Of a stretch of DNA of 64,000 bases, positions 41,062 to 49,016 are shown piece after piece. Position 1 is the stretch's first letter. Each line of letters starts with the position of its first letter. The position numbers and the translations under genes were made by a program. The stretch lies in assembly GCA_963691885.1 (NCBI GenBank), contig OY829843.1, positions 3,596,001-3,660,000 of the forward strand. Reading direction: 5' to 3'. A model generated the notes under the pieces. It saw nothing but the letters and a program-made list of their open reading frames with translations, did no database searches and was not told where the DNA came from. Origin of the DNA: G963691885 sp963691885. GTDB taxonomy: Bacteria; Pseudomonadota; Alphaproteobacteria; UBA8366; Aestuariispiraceae.

Positions 41062-41918
41062 GTGACAATGCTTTGGAAACAGGCGCAGGTCAGATCCTGG
41101 ATGAAGAAGAGCGCAGCCGCATTCGCAAGAAGCAGTTTGAAACATATGGCAAATGGCTGCTGCCCGTTCTTGTGATCGCCGTTACCCTGATCGGTTGGCA
41201 TTACCTCGTCATTCTGAATTCAATCCCGCATTACATTTTGCCCGGACCTGGCCTCGTGGCCGAAACCCTGATCAAGGACTGGCCCATCCTGCTGGATGGA
41301 TTGCTGGTTACCCTTCAGATCACCATGGCGGCCTTGGCAATTGCCGTTGTTGGCGGCGTAGGGCTGGCAGTACTCTTTACCCAGTCGCGCTTGGTTGAGA
41401 TGTCTTTCTTTCCCTACGCCGTGATCCTGCAGGTAACGCCGATCGTGTCTATCGCGCCGCTGATCTTCATCTATGTAGACAGCAAGATTGCGGGGCTTTT
41501 GATCTGCGCCTGGATCGTGGCGTTCTTTCCGGTTCTGTCGAACACGACACTGGGTCTGAACAGTGCGGACCATAATCTGCGGGATCTCTTCCGCATCTAT
41601 GGCGCGACACGCTGGCAGCGCCTGCGGTTTCTGCAGCTTCCCTCCGCCTTGCCGTATTTCCTTGGCGGGTTGAGGATTGCCGGTGGTCTGTCCCTGATTG
41701 GTGCGGTTGTTGCCGAATATGTGGCCGGCACCGGTGGCATCGGATCCGGGCTCGCCTTCACCATTCTTGAAGCCAGTTATCGCCTGAACATCCCGCGGAT
41801 GTTCGCGGCGCTTATTCTGATTGCTCTGACCGGTGTTGTGATCTTTGCGGGTCTCAGCTTCATCAGTCATATGTTGCTTCGCAAATGGCATGAAAGTGCC
41901 ATCAAACGGGAAACCTGA
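41058..41918 (+). CDS. ABC transporter permease, nitrate/taurine/pyrimidine-type
   Basis: A 286-residue inner-membrane permease with about six helices after a charged N-terminal tail (EEERSRIRKKQFETYGKWL) and the BPD_transp_1 coupling loop (FRIYGATRWQRLRFLQLPSALP, the EAA motif). Family members import taurine, nitrate, sulfonates or pyrimidines. It overlaps the ATPase gene (ATGA) and its stop touches the amidohydrolase start (TGATG), so the transporter and the catabolic enzymes are made together. Confidence 0.92.
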   Translation: MSDNALETGAGQILDEEERSRIRKKQFETYGKWLLPVLVIAVTLIGWHYLVILNSIPHYILPGPGLVAETLIKDWPILLDGLLVTLQITMAALAIAVVGGVGLAVLFTQSRLVEMSFFPYAVILQVTPIVSIAPLIFIYVDSKIAGLLICAWIVAFFPVLSNTTLGLNSADHNLRDLFRIYGATRWQRLRFLQLPSALPYFLGGLRIAGGLSLIGAVVAEYVAGTGGIGSGLAFTILEASYRLNIPRMFAALILIALTGVVIFAGLSFISHMLLRKWHESAIKRET

Positions 41919-43189
41919 TGAGTTTTATGACGCTTCCAAATGCGCCCCGATTGCGCCTGGAAAATGCCACCATGCCTGCCTGTCTGCTGGGCAAAGATGG
42001 TGCCTTGGCGCGGGGCGGATTGACGCTGGAAGGCGGCCGTATCGTTGACGGACCGGCCGATCAGGTTCTTGACTTGGCCGGTGCCATGGTGCTGCCCTGC
42101 TTCACGGATATGCACACCCATATCGATAAGGGTCATATCTGGGCGCGTGCGCCAAACCCCGATGGCACCTTTATGGGGGCTTTGGAAACGGTCGGAAAGG
42201 ACCGTGTGGCGAACTGGTCGGCGGATGATTTGCGGGCGCGGATGTCTTTCAGCTTGAAATGCTCTTATGCGCATGGGACGCGGGCATTGCGCACCCATCT
42301 CGACAGTCTGGCACCGCAGGATGATATCTCCTGGCCGGTCTTCAGGGAACTGCGTGAGGAATGGGCCGGACGCATCGACATTCAGGCGGCCTGCCTGATG
42401 GGGGTCGACGCGCTGGAGAATGATGAGGCATTCCTCTACACCGCTGACCTTGTTGCAGCATCCGGCGGTGTTTTGGGCGTTGTCCTCTATCCCGTGCCTG
42501 ATATCGACGCGCGCCTGGATCTGTTCTTCAAGGCAGCGCTGGACCGGGATCTGGCCGTCGATTTTCACGTGGACGAAACGCTGGATCCATCGTCTATGAC
42601 GCTTCGCTCTGTGTCAGAGGCGGTTTTGCGGCACAAGTTCCAGTGCTCTGTTGTGGTCGGGCATTGCTGCTCGTTAAGCGCTCAGGATATGGACACCGCG
42701 GATCGCACAATGGATATGGTCGCCGAGGCCGGCCTGTCAGTTGTCTCTTTGCCAATGTGCAATATGTACCTGCAGTCGCGAGAGGCTGAGATGACGCCGC
42801 GCATGCGCGGTGTAACGCTTGTTCATGAACTGAAGGCAAGAGGTGTACCGGTCGCCTTTTCGTCAGACAACAGCCGCGATCCGTTCTATGCCTATGGCGA
42901 TATGGATATGGTTGAGGTCATGCGCGAGGCAACCCGGATTGCCCATCTTGACCACAGCCATGATGACTGGGTGAAATCTTTTACTACCATACCGTCTCAG
43001 GCATGCGGTTTTGATGTTCAGACCCTCGAAACCGGTCAACCTGCCGACCTTGTTATTTGCCGTGCGCGGACATGGAACGAACTGTTTTCCAGACCGCAAC
43101 ATGACCGGATTGTTCTGCGCGAGGGTGTTCAGATTGATCGCGCCCTGCCGGACTATTCTGAATTGGATCACTTGATGGAGTTAGCATGA
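41918..43189 (+). CDS. Cytosine deaminase-like amidohydrolase
   Basis: A 423-residue amidohydrolase-superfamily enzyme of the CodA group. Metal ligands appear in MHTHIDKGHIW (about 65), DFHVDETLDP, the VVGHCCSLSAQ histidine and the SSDNSRDPFYAYGDMDM aspartate segment; the CodA-like QSRE...RMRGVT loop is also there. CodA-type enzymes deaminate or hydrolyse cyclic C-N bonds (cytosine, isoguanine, creatinine, pterins). In this operon it is the most likely first ring-attacking or deaminating enzyme. ATGA overlap with the next gene. Confidence 0.88.
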   Translation: MSFMTLPNAPRLRLENATMPACLLGKDGALARGGLTLEGGRIVDGPADQVLDLAGAMVLPCFTDMHTHIDKGHIWARAPNPDGTFMGALETVGKDRVANWSADDLRARMSFSLKCSYAHGTRALRTHLDSLAPQDDISWPVFRELREEWAGRIDIQAACLMGVDALENDEAFLYTADLVAASGGVLGVVLYPVPDIDARLDLFFKAALDRDLAVDFHVDETLDPSSMTLRSVSEAVLRHKFQCSVVVGHCCSLSAQDMDTADRTMDMVAEAGLSVVSLPMCNMYLQSREAEMTPRMRGVTLVHELKARGVPVAFSSDNSRDPFYAYGDMDMVEVMREATRIAHLDHSHDDWVKSFTTIPSQACGFDVQTLETGQPADLVICRARTWNELFSRPQHDRIVLREGVQIDRALPDYSELDHLMELA

Positions 43190-44586
43190 AACCGAATGTC
43201 GCCGCTGCCAAAGCCGCCCTCTCTCATCTTGAAATGGATGAGGATGCCGCCACGATTAAACTGAAAAGCCGTGATTTCTTTTGGTACTCGCCAGTACTGA
43301 AGTCGCGGATGGATCATGTGGTCGGTGACTTTGTTGTCTGCCCGCGCAATGAGGCAGAGGTGATTGAAGTTCTGAAGGTCTGCTATCAGCATGATTGTCC
43401 GGTCACGACCCGCGGTGCCGGTACGGGCAACTATGGCCAAGCAATGCCACTTGCCGGTGGTTGCGTGCTTCACATGAAGAACATGGCGGCCGTCAAGGAA
43501 GTGCATCCGGGGCGTGTGATTGTAGAGCCCGGATGTCTTCTGAAAGATCTGGACGCCCATTGCATTGCCCATTCTGGCCAGGAGATCCGCATGTTCTCCT
43601 CCACCTGGGCGACGGCGACGATTGGCGGCTTCATTGCCGGTGGTTCGGGCGGGATTGGTTCTGTTCATTGGGGCAGCTTGCGGGATCTTGGCAACATCAT
43701 CCGCCTGCGGGTTGTCACTATGGAGGAAGAACCCCAGACCTTGGAATTCACGGGTGAGGATCTTGCCCGCATATCCCATGCCTATGGAACAAACGGGATC
43801 ATCACCGAGTTGGAGATGCCATTGGCACCGGCCTATGACTGGGTCGATATCATGGTGACCTTTGACGATTTCATGGATGCTGCCCGGTATGCCGACGCGC
43901 TTGCCAATGAAGACGGCATCCTTCTGAAACTCGCAACGCCCATTGAGGCGCCCATTGCCCATGACTATTTTCAGCGCATTCGGCCCTATATCCGGCGGGA
44001 TCAGAATGTTGTGATGATCATGGTCGCGCCCCATTCGCTGAATGCGTTTGAGACATTCACAGCCAGGGTATCAAAAGCGGAAATTTTATACCGATCCGAT
44101 TCAAATACATGGGAACGGTCGCCCGGCCCCGTTTTTGAATACACCTGGAACCATACCACACTTCGTGGATTGAAGGTGGACCGGGGTATCACTTATCTGC
44201 AGGTGCGCTATGGTTTTCCGGATCATCTGGAAAAGGTGGCTGAGATTCGGCGTATCTTTGGTGATGAAGTGCCGCAGCATCTGGAGGTGCTTCGCAGTAA
44301 TGGCAAAGTACATTTTGCGGGTCTTCCGATTGTGCGGTTCACCACGGAAGAGCGTCTGGATGAGATCGTGCGTATTCATGAAGATCTGGGCTGCATGATC
44401 TTTAACCCCCATCGCTACACGCTGGAAGAGGGGGGGCGTCAGTCGGTTGATGATGCACAATTGGCCTTCAAGAAAATCGCTGATCCAAAGGGGCTGCTAA
44501 ACCCTGGTAAAATGATCGCCTGGGATGATCCGAATTGGGAATATAAAGAGATGTATTCCTATCCAGGAATCCAGAAGGCCGGGTAG
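43186..44586 (+). CDS. FAD-binding (PCMH/VAO-type) oxidoreductase
   Basis: A 466-residue flavoprotein with the PCMH-type FAD domain: VVCPRNEAEVIEVLKVCYQ, TRGAGTGNYGQAMPLAGG (FAD pyrophosphate loop), and ATIGGFIAGGSGGIGSVHWG. The C-terminal part ends LFNPGKM-like (PKGLLNPGKMIAWDD), seen in GlcD/lactate-oxidase-type members. It should oxidise a hydroxy acid, amine or heterocycle and pass electrons to quinone or oxygen. Fourth of the ATGA-linked series; two flavodoxin-like reductases follow and may be linked to it. Substrate unknown. Confidence 0.87.
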   Translation: MKPNVAAAKAALSHLEMDEDAATIKLKSRDFFWYSPVLKSRMDHVVGDFVVCPRNEAEVIEVLKVCYQHDCPVTTRGAGTGNYGQAMPLAGGCVLHMKNMAAVKEVHPGRVIVEPGCLLKDLDAHCIAHSGQEIRMFSSTWATATIGGFIAGGSGGIGSVHWGSLRDLGNIIRLRVVTMEEEPQTLEFTGEDLARISHAYGTNGIITELEMPLAPAYDWVDIMVTFDDFMDAARYADALANEDGILLKLATPIEAPIAHDYFQRIRPYIRRDQNVVMIMVAPHSLNAFETFTARVSKAEILYRSDSNTWERSPGPVFEYTWNHTTLRGLKVDRGITYLQVRYGFPDHLEKVAEIRRIFGDEVPQHLEVLRSNGKVHFAGLPIVRFTTEERLDEIVRIHEDLGCMIFNPHRYTLEEGGRQSVDDAQLAFKKIADPKGLLNPGKMIAWDDPNWEYKEMYSYPGIQKAG

Positions 44587-44592
44587 GCCGAG

Positions 44593-45174
44593 ATGCACGC
44601 GCTTGTTTTATTTGCCCATCCGGTTGAGGAGAGTTTTTCGGCTTCGTTGCATCGCTGTGTCGTCGAAACGCTGGAACAGCGTGGATGGACAGTTGATGAT
44701 TGCGATCTGAATGCAGAGGGGTTCTCACCCGTCCTGACAGCGGAAGAACGACGCGGGTATCATGATGAGCCTGATAATCTGGGGCCGGTTCGACCTTATG
44801 TCGAACGCCTGCAGGCGGCAGATGCGCTGATCCTTGTCTTTCCTGTCTGGAACTTTGGGTATCCGGCCATTCTGAAAGGGTTTTTCGATCGGGTGTTTTT
44901 GCCCGGTGTATCGTTCAAACTGGTTGACGGCAAGGTTCGCCCAAACCTGCACAATATAAAACGGCTGGCGGCCGTGACGACCTATGGCGGGACCCGCATG
45001 CGTGCCTTCTTTGCAGGGGATCCACCTAGAAAGATCGTCACGCGTTCCCTGCGTTACGTCATGAACCCGCAGGCGAAGATGCGCTATATGGCGCTTTATG
45101 ACATGAACAGGGTTACACAGGACCACCGTGAACGGTATCTTGAGCGTGTTGCGAAAGAAATGCAGGCTCTTTAA
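44593..45174 (+). CDS. NAD(P)H-dependent flavodoxin-fold oxidoreductase, first copy
   Basis: A 193-residue NQO/MdaB-like protein of the flavodoxin-like fold: ALVLFAHPVEESFSASLHRC (phosphate loop), VFPVWNFGYPAILKGFFDRV and TTYGGTRMRAF. It should bind FMN/FAD and reduce quinones or azo/nitro groups using NAD(P)H. Followed directly (TAATG) by a paralogue of the same length class, evidently a tandem duplication that has diverged. Members of catabolic operons often recycle the flavin or quinone of neighbouring oxidases. Confidence 0.87.
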   Translation: MHALVLFAHPVEESFSASLHRCVVETLEQRGWTVDDCDLNAEGFSPVLTAEERRGYHDEPDNLGPVRPYVERLQAADALILVFPVWNFGYPAILKGFFDRVFLPGVSFKLVDGKVRPNLHNIKRLAAVTTYGGTRMRAFFAGDPPRKIVTRSLRYVMNPQAKMRYMALYDMNRVTQDHRERYLERVAKEMQAL

Positions 45175-45773
45175 TGCGCGCGCTCATCGTCTATTGCCAC
45201 CCCAATCCGGAAAGCTTCACGGCCGCTATTCGTGACTGCGTCATTGGTGAGCTGGAGAAGGCAGGTGCCGCGATTGATGTGATTGATTTGTATGGTGAGA
45301 GTTTTTCGCCCGCGTTAACGCTCTCGGAGTGGGAAGGTATCGAGAAAGTCCCCGACAATAGGGCCCCGGTTGAAGAGCATGTTGCGCTGGTCGAGGCCGC
45401 CGACACGTTGATCTTTATCTATCCAACCTGGTGGTATGGCCTGCCCGGCATGTTGAGTGGCTGGCTCGATCGCGTGTTGTTGCCGGGTTCAGCCTTTGTG
45501 ATCAATCAGGGGGGAGACATTCGGCCAGGCCTGACGAACATCAAGCGGCTCGGCGTTTACACGACCTGCGGTGCATCCTGGTGGCTGACCCTGTTTGTTG
45601 GTGCACCCGGTAAACGCATTCTGATGCGTGGTGTAAGGCTGCTTTGTAATTCAAAGGTTAAGACCAGCTTTGCGGCACACTACCTGATGGACAGTTCTAG
45701 CCAGGAAAGCCGGGAAAAACATCTGGCGACCATTCCGGTGAAAGTCCGGAAACTGATCGGCGCCCGCCCGTGA
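45174..45773 (+). CDS. NAD(P)H-dependent flavodoxin-fold oxidoreductase, second copy
   Basis: A 199-residue paralogue of the preceding gene, with ALIVYCHPNPESFTAAIRDC, FIYPTWWYGLPGMLSGWLDR and TCGASWW. The WWYGLP stretch is the usual MdaB/NQO active-site segment. It may form a heterodimer with the first copy or take a different cofactor. ATG overlaps the previous stop (TAATG) and its end overlaps the oxygenase start (GTGA). Confidence 0.87.
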   Translation: MRALIVYCHPNPESFTAAIRDCVIGELEKAGAAIDVIDLYGESFSPALTLSEWEGIEKVPDNRAPVEEHVALVEAADTLIFIYPTWWYGLPGMLSGWLDRVLLPGSAFVINQGGDIRPGLTNIKRLGVYTTCGASWWLTLFVGAPGKRILMRGVRLLCNSKVKTSFAAHYLMDSSSQESREKHLATIPVKVRKLIGARP

Positions 45774-46705
45774 TACCCGTCCTAAACTTCGAAGACTTTC
45801 GCAGCGGTGACCGGGCCGGCTTTATGACCGCTTTTGGAGCGGCATGCCGGGATACCGGCTTCTTGGTGCTCGACGGGCATGGATTGGGCACGGACCTGAT
45901 TGATCAAACCTTCGGTATTTCGCGGGCATTTTTCGCAGCGGCGGAGAGCGAAAAGCAGGCTTTGTCGATTGAGCATTCCCGCCATAACAGGGGGTATGTC
46001 GGCTTCGGTGTGGAGCGTCTGGACGAGACAAAGCCACAGCAGGATAGCAAAGAGGCATTCAATATCGGCCTTGATTTGTCGGCTAGTGATCCCCGCGTGA
46101 TGGCGGGAGAACCGTTTCGGGGCACAAATCTGTGGCCAGAGCTGCCCGGGTTTCGGGATCAGATGCTGGCCTATTTCAATGCGGTATGGCGGCTGGGTCT
46201 GGACCTGCACCGGGCTGTTGCGGTTGATTTGGGGCTTGATGAGGATTGGTTTGAAAGCCGGTTTGACGCCCCGATGGCGACGTTACGGCTTCTCCATTAC
46301 CCAGCACCGGTCGCTGCGGTTTCGCCGGACGATATTGGCGCGGGGGCGCATACGGATTATGGGTCGCTGACCTTATTGGCCACCGATGGTGTGGCAGGTC
46401 TTCAAGTCAAACCGCGTGGCGGTGATTGGATGGATGTGCCCCATGTAGAAGGCGCCTTCGTCGTTAATATCGGTGATTGTCTGATGCGTTGGACGAATGA
46501 TCTTTATGTATCAACCCCACACCGCGTGCGTGTTCCGATGAGGGAAAGATATTCGATAGCCTTTTTCCTGGATCCTAATCCAGATGCGGACATCTCTGTG
46601 CTGCCGGGCATGCCGGGGCCTGCGAAATATCCACCGGTTCAAGCTAGCGATTATTTGATGCAGCGATTGACCGCCACTTATGACATAAACAATCCGGACA
46701 GTTGA
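45770..46705 (+). CDS. 2-oxoglutarate/Fe(II)-dependent oxygenase, isopenicillin-N-synthase family
   Basis: A 311-residue oxygenase with both family domains: N-terminal DIOX_N (IPVLNFEDFRSGDRAGF) and the C-terminal jelly roll. Iron ligands are His and Asp of GAHTDYGSLTLLATDG and the distal His in STPHRV, and the 2-oxoglutarate arginine is in RYSIAFFLDPN. Relatives hydroxylate amino acids, nucleobases (thymine 7-hydroxylase) or xanthine. In this operon a hydroxylation or demethylation of an N-heterocycle is the obvious proposal. GTG start 45770, ATG-like overlap with the previous gene. Confidence 0.9.
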   Translation: MIPVLNFEDFRSGDRAGFMTAFGAACRDTGFLVLDGHGLGTDLIDQTFGISRAFFAAAESEKQALSIEHSRHNRGYVGFGVERLDETKPQQDSKEAFNIGLDLSASDPRVMAGEPFRGTNLWPELPGFRDQMLAYFNAVWRLGLDLHRAVAVDLGLDEDWFESRFDAPMATLRLLHYPAPVAAVSPDDIGAGAHTDYGSLTLLATDGVAGLQVKPRGGDWMDVPHVEGAFVVNIGDCLMRWTNDLYVSTPHRVRVPMRERYSIAFFLDPNPDADISVLPGMPGPAKYPPVQASDYLMQRLTATYDINNPDS

Positions 46706-46715
46706 GGAGAAGACA

Positions 46716-47501
46716 ATGCGCAGCCTGCATTGGGCCGATTACAAGACGGCCGATTATCAGAACATCGACCCGATGAAGACCATCGCCATTCTGCCGACCG
46801 CGGCGATCGAGCAGCATGGCCCTCACTTGCCAGTTGGTGTCGATACGATGATTAATCAGGGCCTGCTGGATACTGTCAGCGCCATGATGCCCGATGATCT
46901 GGATGTGCGTATCTTGCCCCTTCAGGCGGTTGGCAAATCAAACGAGCATTTGCATGCACCAGGCACGCTGACCCTGCCGGCGGAACTCGCGATCAGTGTC
47001 TGGGTCGAATTGGGGTTGTCGGCGGCACGGGCCGGGGTTCGAAAGATCGTGCTGGTCAATTCTCATGGCGGAAATCTGGACATTATAGGGATTGTCGCCC
47101 GTGAGCTTCGCGTGCGTGCAAAGATGCTGGCGGCAAAGTGCCAATGGGGCAACTTTGGCACGCCAGACGGCATGTATGAGAGAGAAGAGCTGATGTACGG
47201 GATCCATGGAGGTGATGTGGAGACATCCCTTATGCTCCATTTCAGACCGGAAACAGTGGATATGCAAAAAGCAGAGAATTTCCGTTCTATCGCGCAAGAC
47301 ATGGGCAACTTTGCCTATCTCCGGCCAACCGGTCCGACGTCGTTCGGATGGATTGCATCCGACATCAACAAAGCAGGTACGGCCGGTGATGCCAGCATCG
47401 CGACAGCCGAAAAGGGTGCGGAAACGGCAAAACATCAAGCGACGAACTTCATCCGTTATTTGCGAGACGTTGAAGCCTTCGATCTCAGCCATTTTGATTA
47501 G
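46716..47501 (+). CDS. Creatininase-family amidohydrolase
   Basis: A 261-residue creatininase-fold metal hydrolase. The AIEQHGPHLPVGVDTMI motif (Glu, His and Asp metal ligands), VNSHGGN and the ligand glutamate in GDVETSLML are present. Members open cyclic amides: creatinine to creatine, or ring opening in formyl-pyrimidine/F420 precursors, and MftE-type peptides. Strong ribosome-binding site (GAGGAGAAG). Last gene of the operon; probably the ring-opening or final amide-cleaving step. Substrate unknown. Confidence 0.88.
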   Translation: MRSLHWADYKTADYQNIDPMKTIAILPTAAIEQHGPHLPVGVDTMINQGLLDTVSAMMPDDLDVRILPLQAVGKSNEHLHAPGTLTLPAELAISVWVELGLSAARAGVRKIVLVNSHGGNLDIIGIVARELRVRAKMLAAKCQWGNFGTPDGMYEREELMYGIHGGDVETSLMLHFRPETVDMQKAENFRSIAQDMGNFAYLRPTGPTSFGWIASDINKAGTAGDASIATAEKGAETAKHQATNFIRYLRDVEAFDLSHFD

Positions 47502-47530
47502 GCCTGATCAAGAGCGAAAGAAGCCTAGAG

Positions 47531-48271
47531 ATGTCAAAGAGACTGCGATCTCTCGCCACTGTTTTGGTCCTGGGGCTTGTTTACGTCATATTGCACTACG
47601 TGACTGTCGGTTCTTCAAGCTTCACTTTTGGTGAAGAGGACGAACTCGGCTTTCGTCGTTTGTCGGCTGGTCAAATAACGGCCAATGCATCTCCTCTTTT
47701 TGGTTTGCCGACCGGGAGAGAAACGGGCCGAGTTGAGGTCATAGGTCCGGTTTGTCAGGCACTTTACGGTGACGCAGCTATCGAAAACACAACAATTCCA
47801 GTCGCCGTATTTTCAGATGTCAACTGTCCGCTTTGTCGGGTTCAGTACTTTGAGCTTATGGAGATGAAACATCGTAAGGCCGACGAGGTAAAACTGGTAT
47901 TCCACGAATGGCCAATTTTTGGAGAAGGCTCTGTCAAAGCGGCTCAAGCCATACTTGCTGCGGAAGCCATGGGTTCCAAGGAACCAATTCAAAATCGGCT
48001 GATGGCGTCGCCTTTCTCTGCAAATGACGCCTATCTCCGGGAACTGTCAGGCGGAGTTGGCCTTGATCCAGATCGATTTCTAGCGATCGCCAGCGGTCAC
48101 GAAGTTCAGCGACAGTTGGATCGAAGCCGGGCGCTTGCGCAGCACTTTGTGATGATTGGGACACCGGTCGTCATCATCGGTAAGACCGTCGTAGAGGGTT
48201 ATCTGGACATCACTTCTATCGAACAGTTGATTGAGCTGGAAAAGGATCGGCGGGCTACATTCACCTGTTGA
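47531..48271 (+). CDS. DsbA-like thioredoxin-fold protein, membrane-anchored or exported
   Basis: A 246-residue protein with an N-terminal hydrophobic segment (LATVLVLGLVYVILHYVTV), then a DsbA-type thioredoxin domain (about 70-240) with CPLC active site in SDVNCPLCRVQYF and the cis-proline loop IGTPVVIIG. It is inferred to introduce or handle disulfides in the periplasm. Monocistronic: 29 bases after the creatininase gene but followed by a good terminator. Its neighbour is a small exported two-cysteine protein that might be a client. Confidence 0.87.
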   Translation: MSKRLRSLATVLVLGLVYVILHYVTVGSSSFTFGEEDELGFRRLSAGQITANASPLFGLPTGRETGRVEVIGPVCQALYGDAAIENTTIPVAVFSDVNCPLCRVQYFELMEMKHRKADEVKLVFHEWPIFGEGSVKAAQAILAAEAMGSKEPIQNRLMASPFSANDAYLRELSGGVGLDPDRFLAIASGHEVQRQLDRSRALAQHFVMIGTPVVIIGKTVVEGYLDITSIEQLIELEKDRRATFTC

Positions 48272-48295
48272 GCCCCCATTTCCTCTGATAATTTT

Positions 48296-48317
48296 GCGCA
48301 CTATGTGCGCTTTTTTT
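48296..48317 (+). terminator. Rho-independent terminator after the DsbA-like gene
   Basis: GCGCAC and GTGCGC form a perfect 6-base stem with a TAT loop, directly followed by seven T residues, 25 bases past the stop of the DsbA-like gene. Confidence 0.85.
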
Positions 48318-48444
48318 CTGTACAAATGAAACGAACCCGATATCATTTCACTATTATGACGCTGTAATAAAAGAGTCATAATTAGAGGATGATCCGGTTT
48401 TATGCCGGGAAACGGGGAGGGGTAACTCGTTTCTGGAGGTGCAG

Positions 48445-48666
48445 ATGAATGTAGTTTTAATGGTTCTTATGGTGGGCTTTACCTTGCCCGAACAATCGTT
48501 TCAGCCTGTGCATATTTCGACCTTCTATATGCCGCGAGAGGAATGCGCCGCTGAATCCGTGCGTCGGTCGAGTGAGACAGTGCAAGTAACCTGTCAGGAA
48601 TTGCAGGGTGAGCTGCCGGAAAAATATGCTCATTTGGTGCGCGGTCATTCGTCAATAAAGAACTGA
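48445..48666 (+). CDS. Small exported protein of unknown function
   Basis: A 73-residue protein: hydrophobic start (NVVLMVLMVGFTLP) that may be a short signal peptide, then a polar, basic/acidic chain with two cysteines (EECAAES, VTCQEL) that could pair in the periplasm. GGAGG five bases before ATG 48445 supports translation. It lies between the terminator of the DsbA-like gene and the convergent AtuA-like gene. No family recognised. Confidence 0.55.
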   Translation: MNVVLMVLMVGFTLPEQSFQPVHISTFYMPREECAAESVRRSSETVQVTCQELQGELPEKYAHLVRGHSSIKN

Positions 48667-48683
48667 CCGACTATTATGACTTT

Positions 48684-49016
48684 TTAGAGTGTCGGGATAA
48701 GAACCTTTATATCCCCTAAAACCAGGAATGACAGTGTTTTGCCATGGCGATCAAGGCCGAGTGATGCATTTACCCCACCCTGTAGAGCGTCCTCCAGCAC
48801 AAAATTCATGGCGTTCAGATTGGGTAGCACATGCCGCGTCACGCGTTTGACACCCAGATGCCGCGTCACATTAAAGACCCTGTCCTCGGTCACCTGATCA
48901 ACGAGTGAGTCCCAGTGAAGCGGATTGTAGGGTATTACGGAAATATTGGAAAAATTACCTTTGTCACCGGCCCTTCCATGGGCAACTTCATGAAGAGAAA
49001 CTTCCAGGATCTTCAT
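48684..49016 (-). CDS. AtuA-like ferredoxin-fold domain protein
   Basis: A 110-residue protein matching the small C-terminal domain that follows AtuA/DUF1446 in longer homologues: VSLHEVAHGRAGDKGNFSNI and LNAMNFVLEDALQGGVNASLGLD. Here it is a separate gene, overlapping the AtuA gene start-to-stop by four bases (ATGA), so the two likely form one enzyme from two chains. Last gene of an operon with an IlvD/Edd dehydratase. Confidence 0.82.
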   Translation of the reverse strand: MKILEVSLHEVAHGRAGDKGNFSNISVIPYNPLHWDSLVDQVTEDRVFNVTRHLGVKRVTRHVLPNLNAMNFVLEDALQGGVNASLGLDRHGKTLSFLVLGDIKVLIPTL

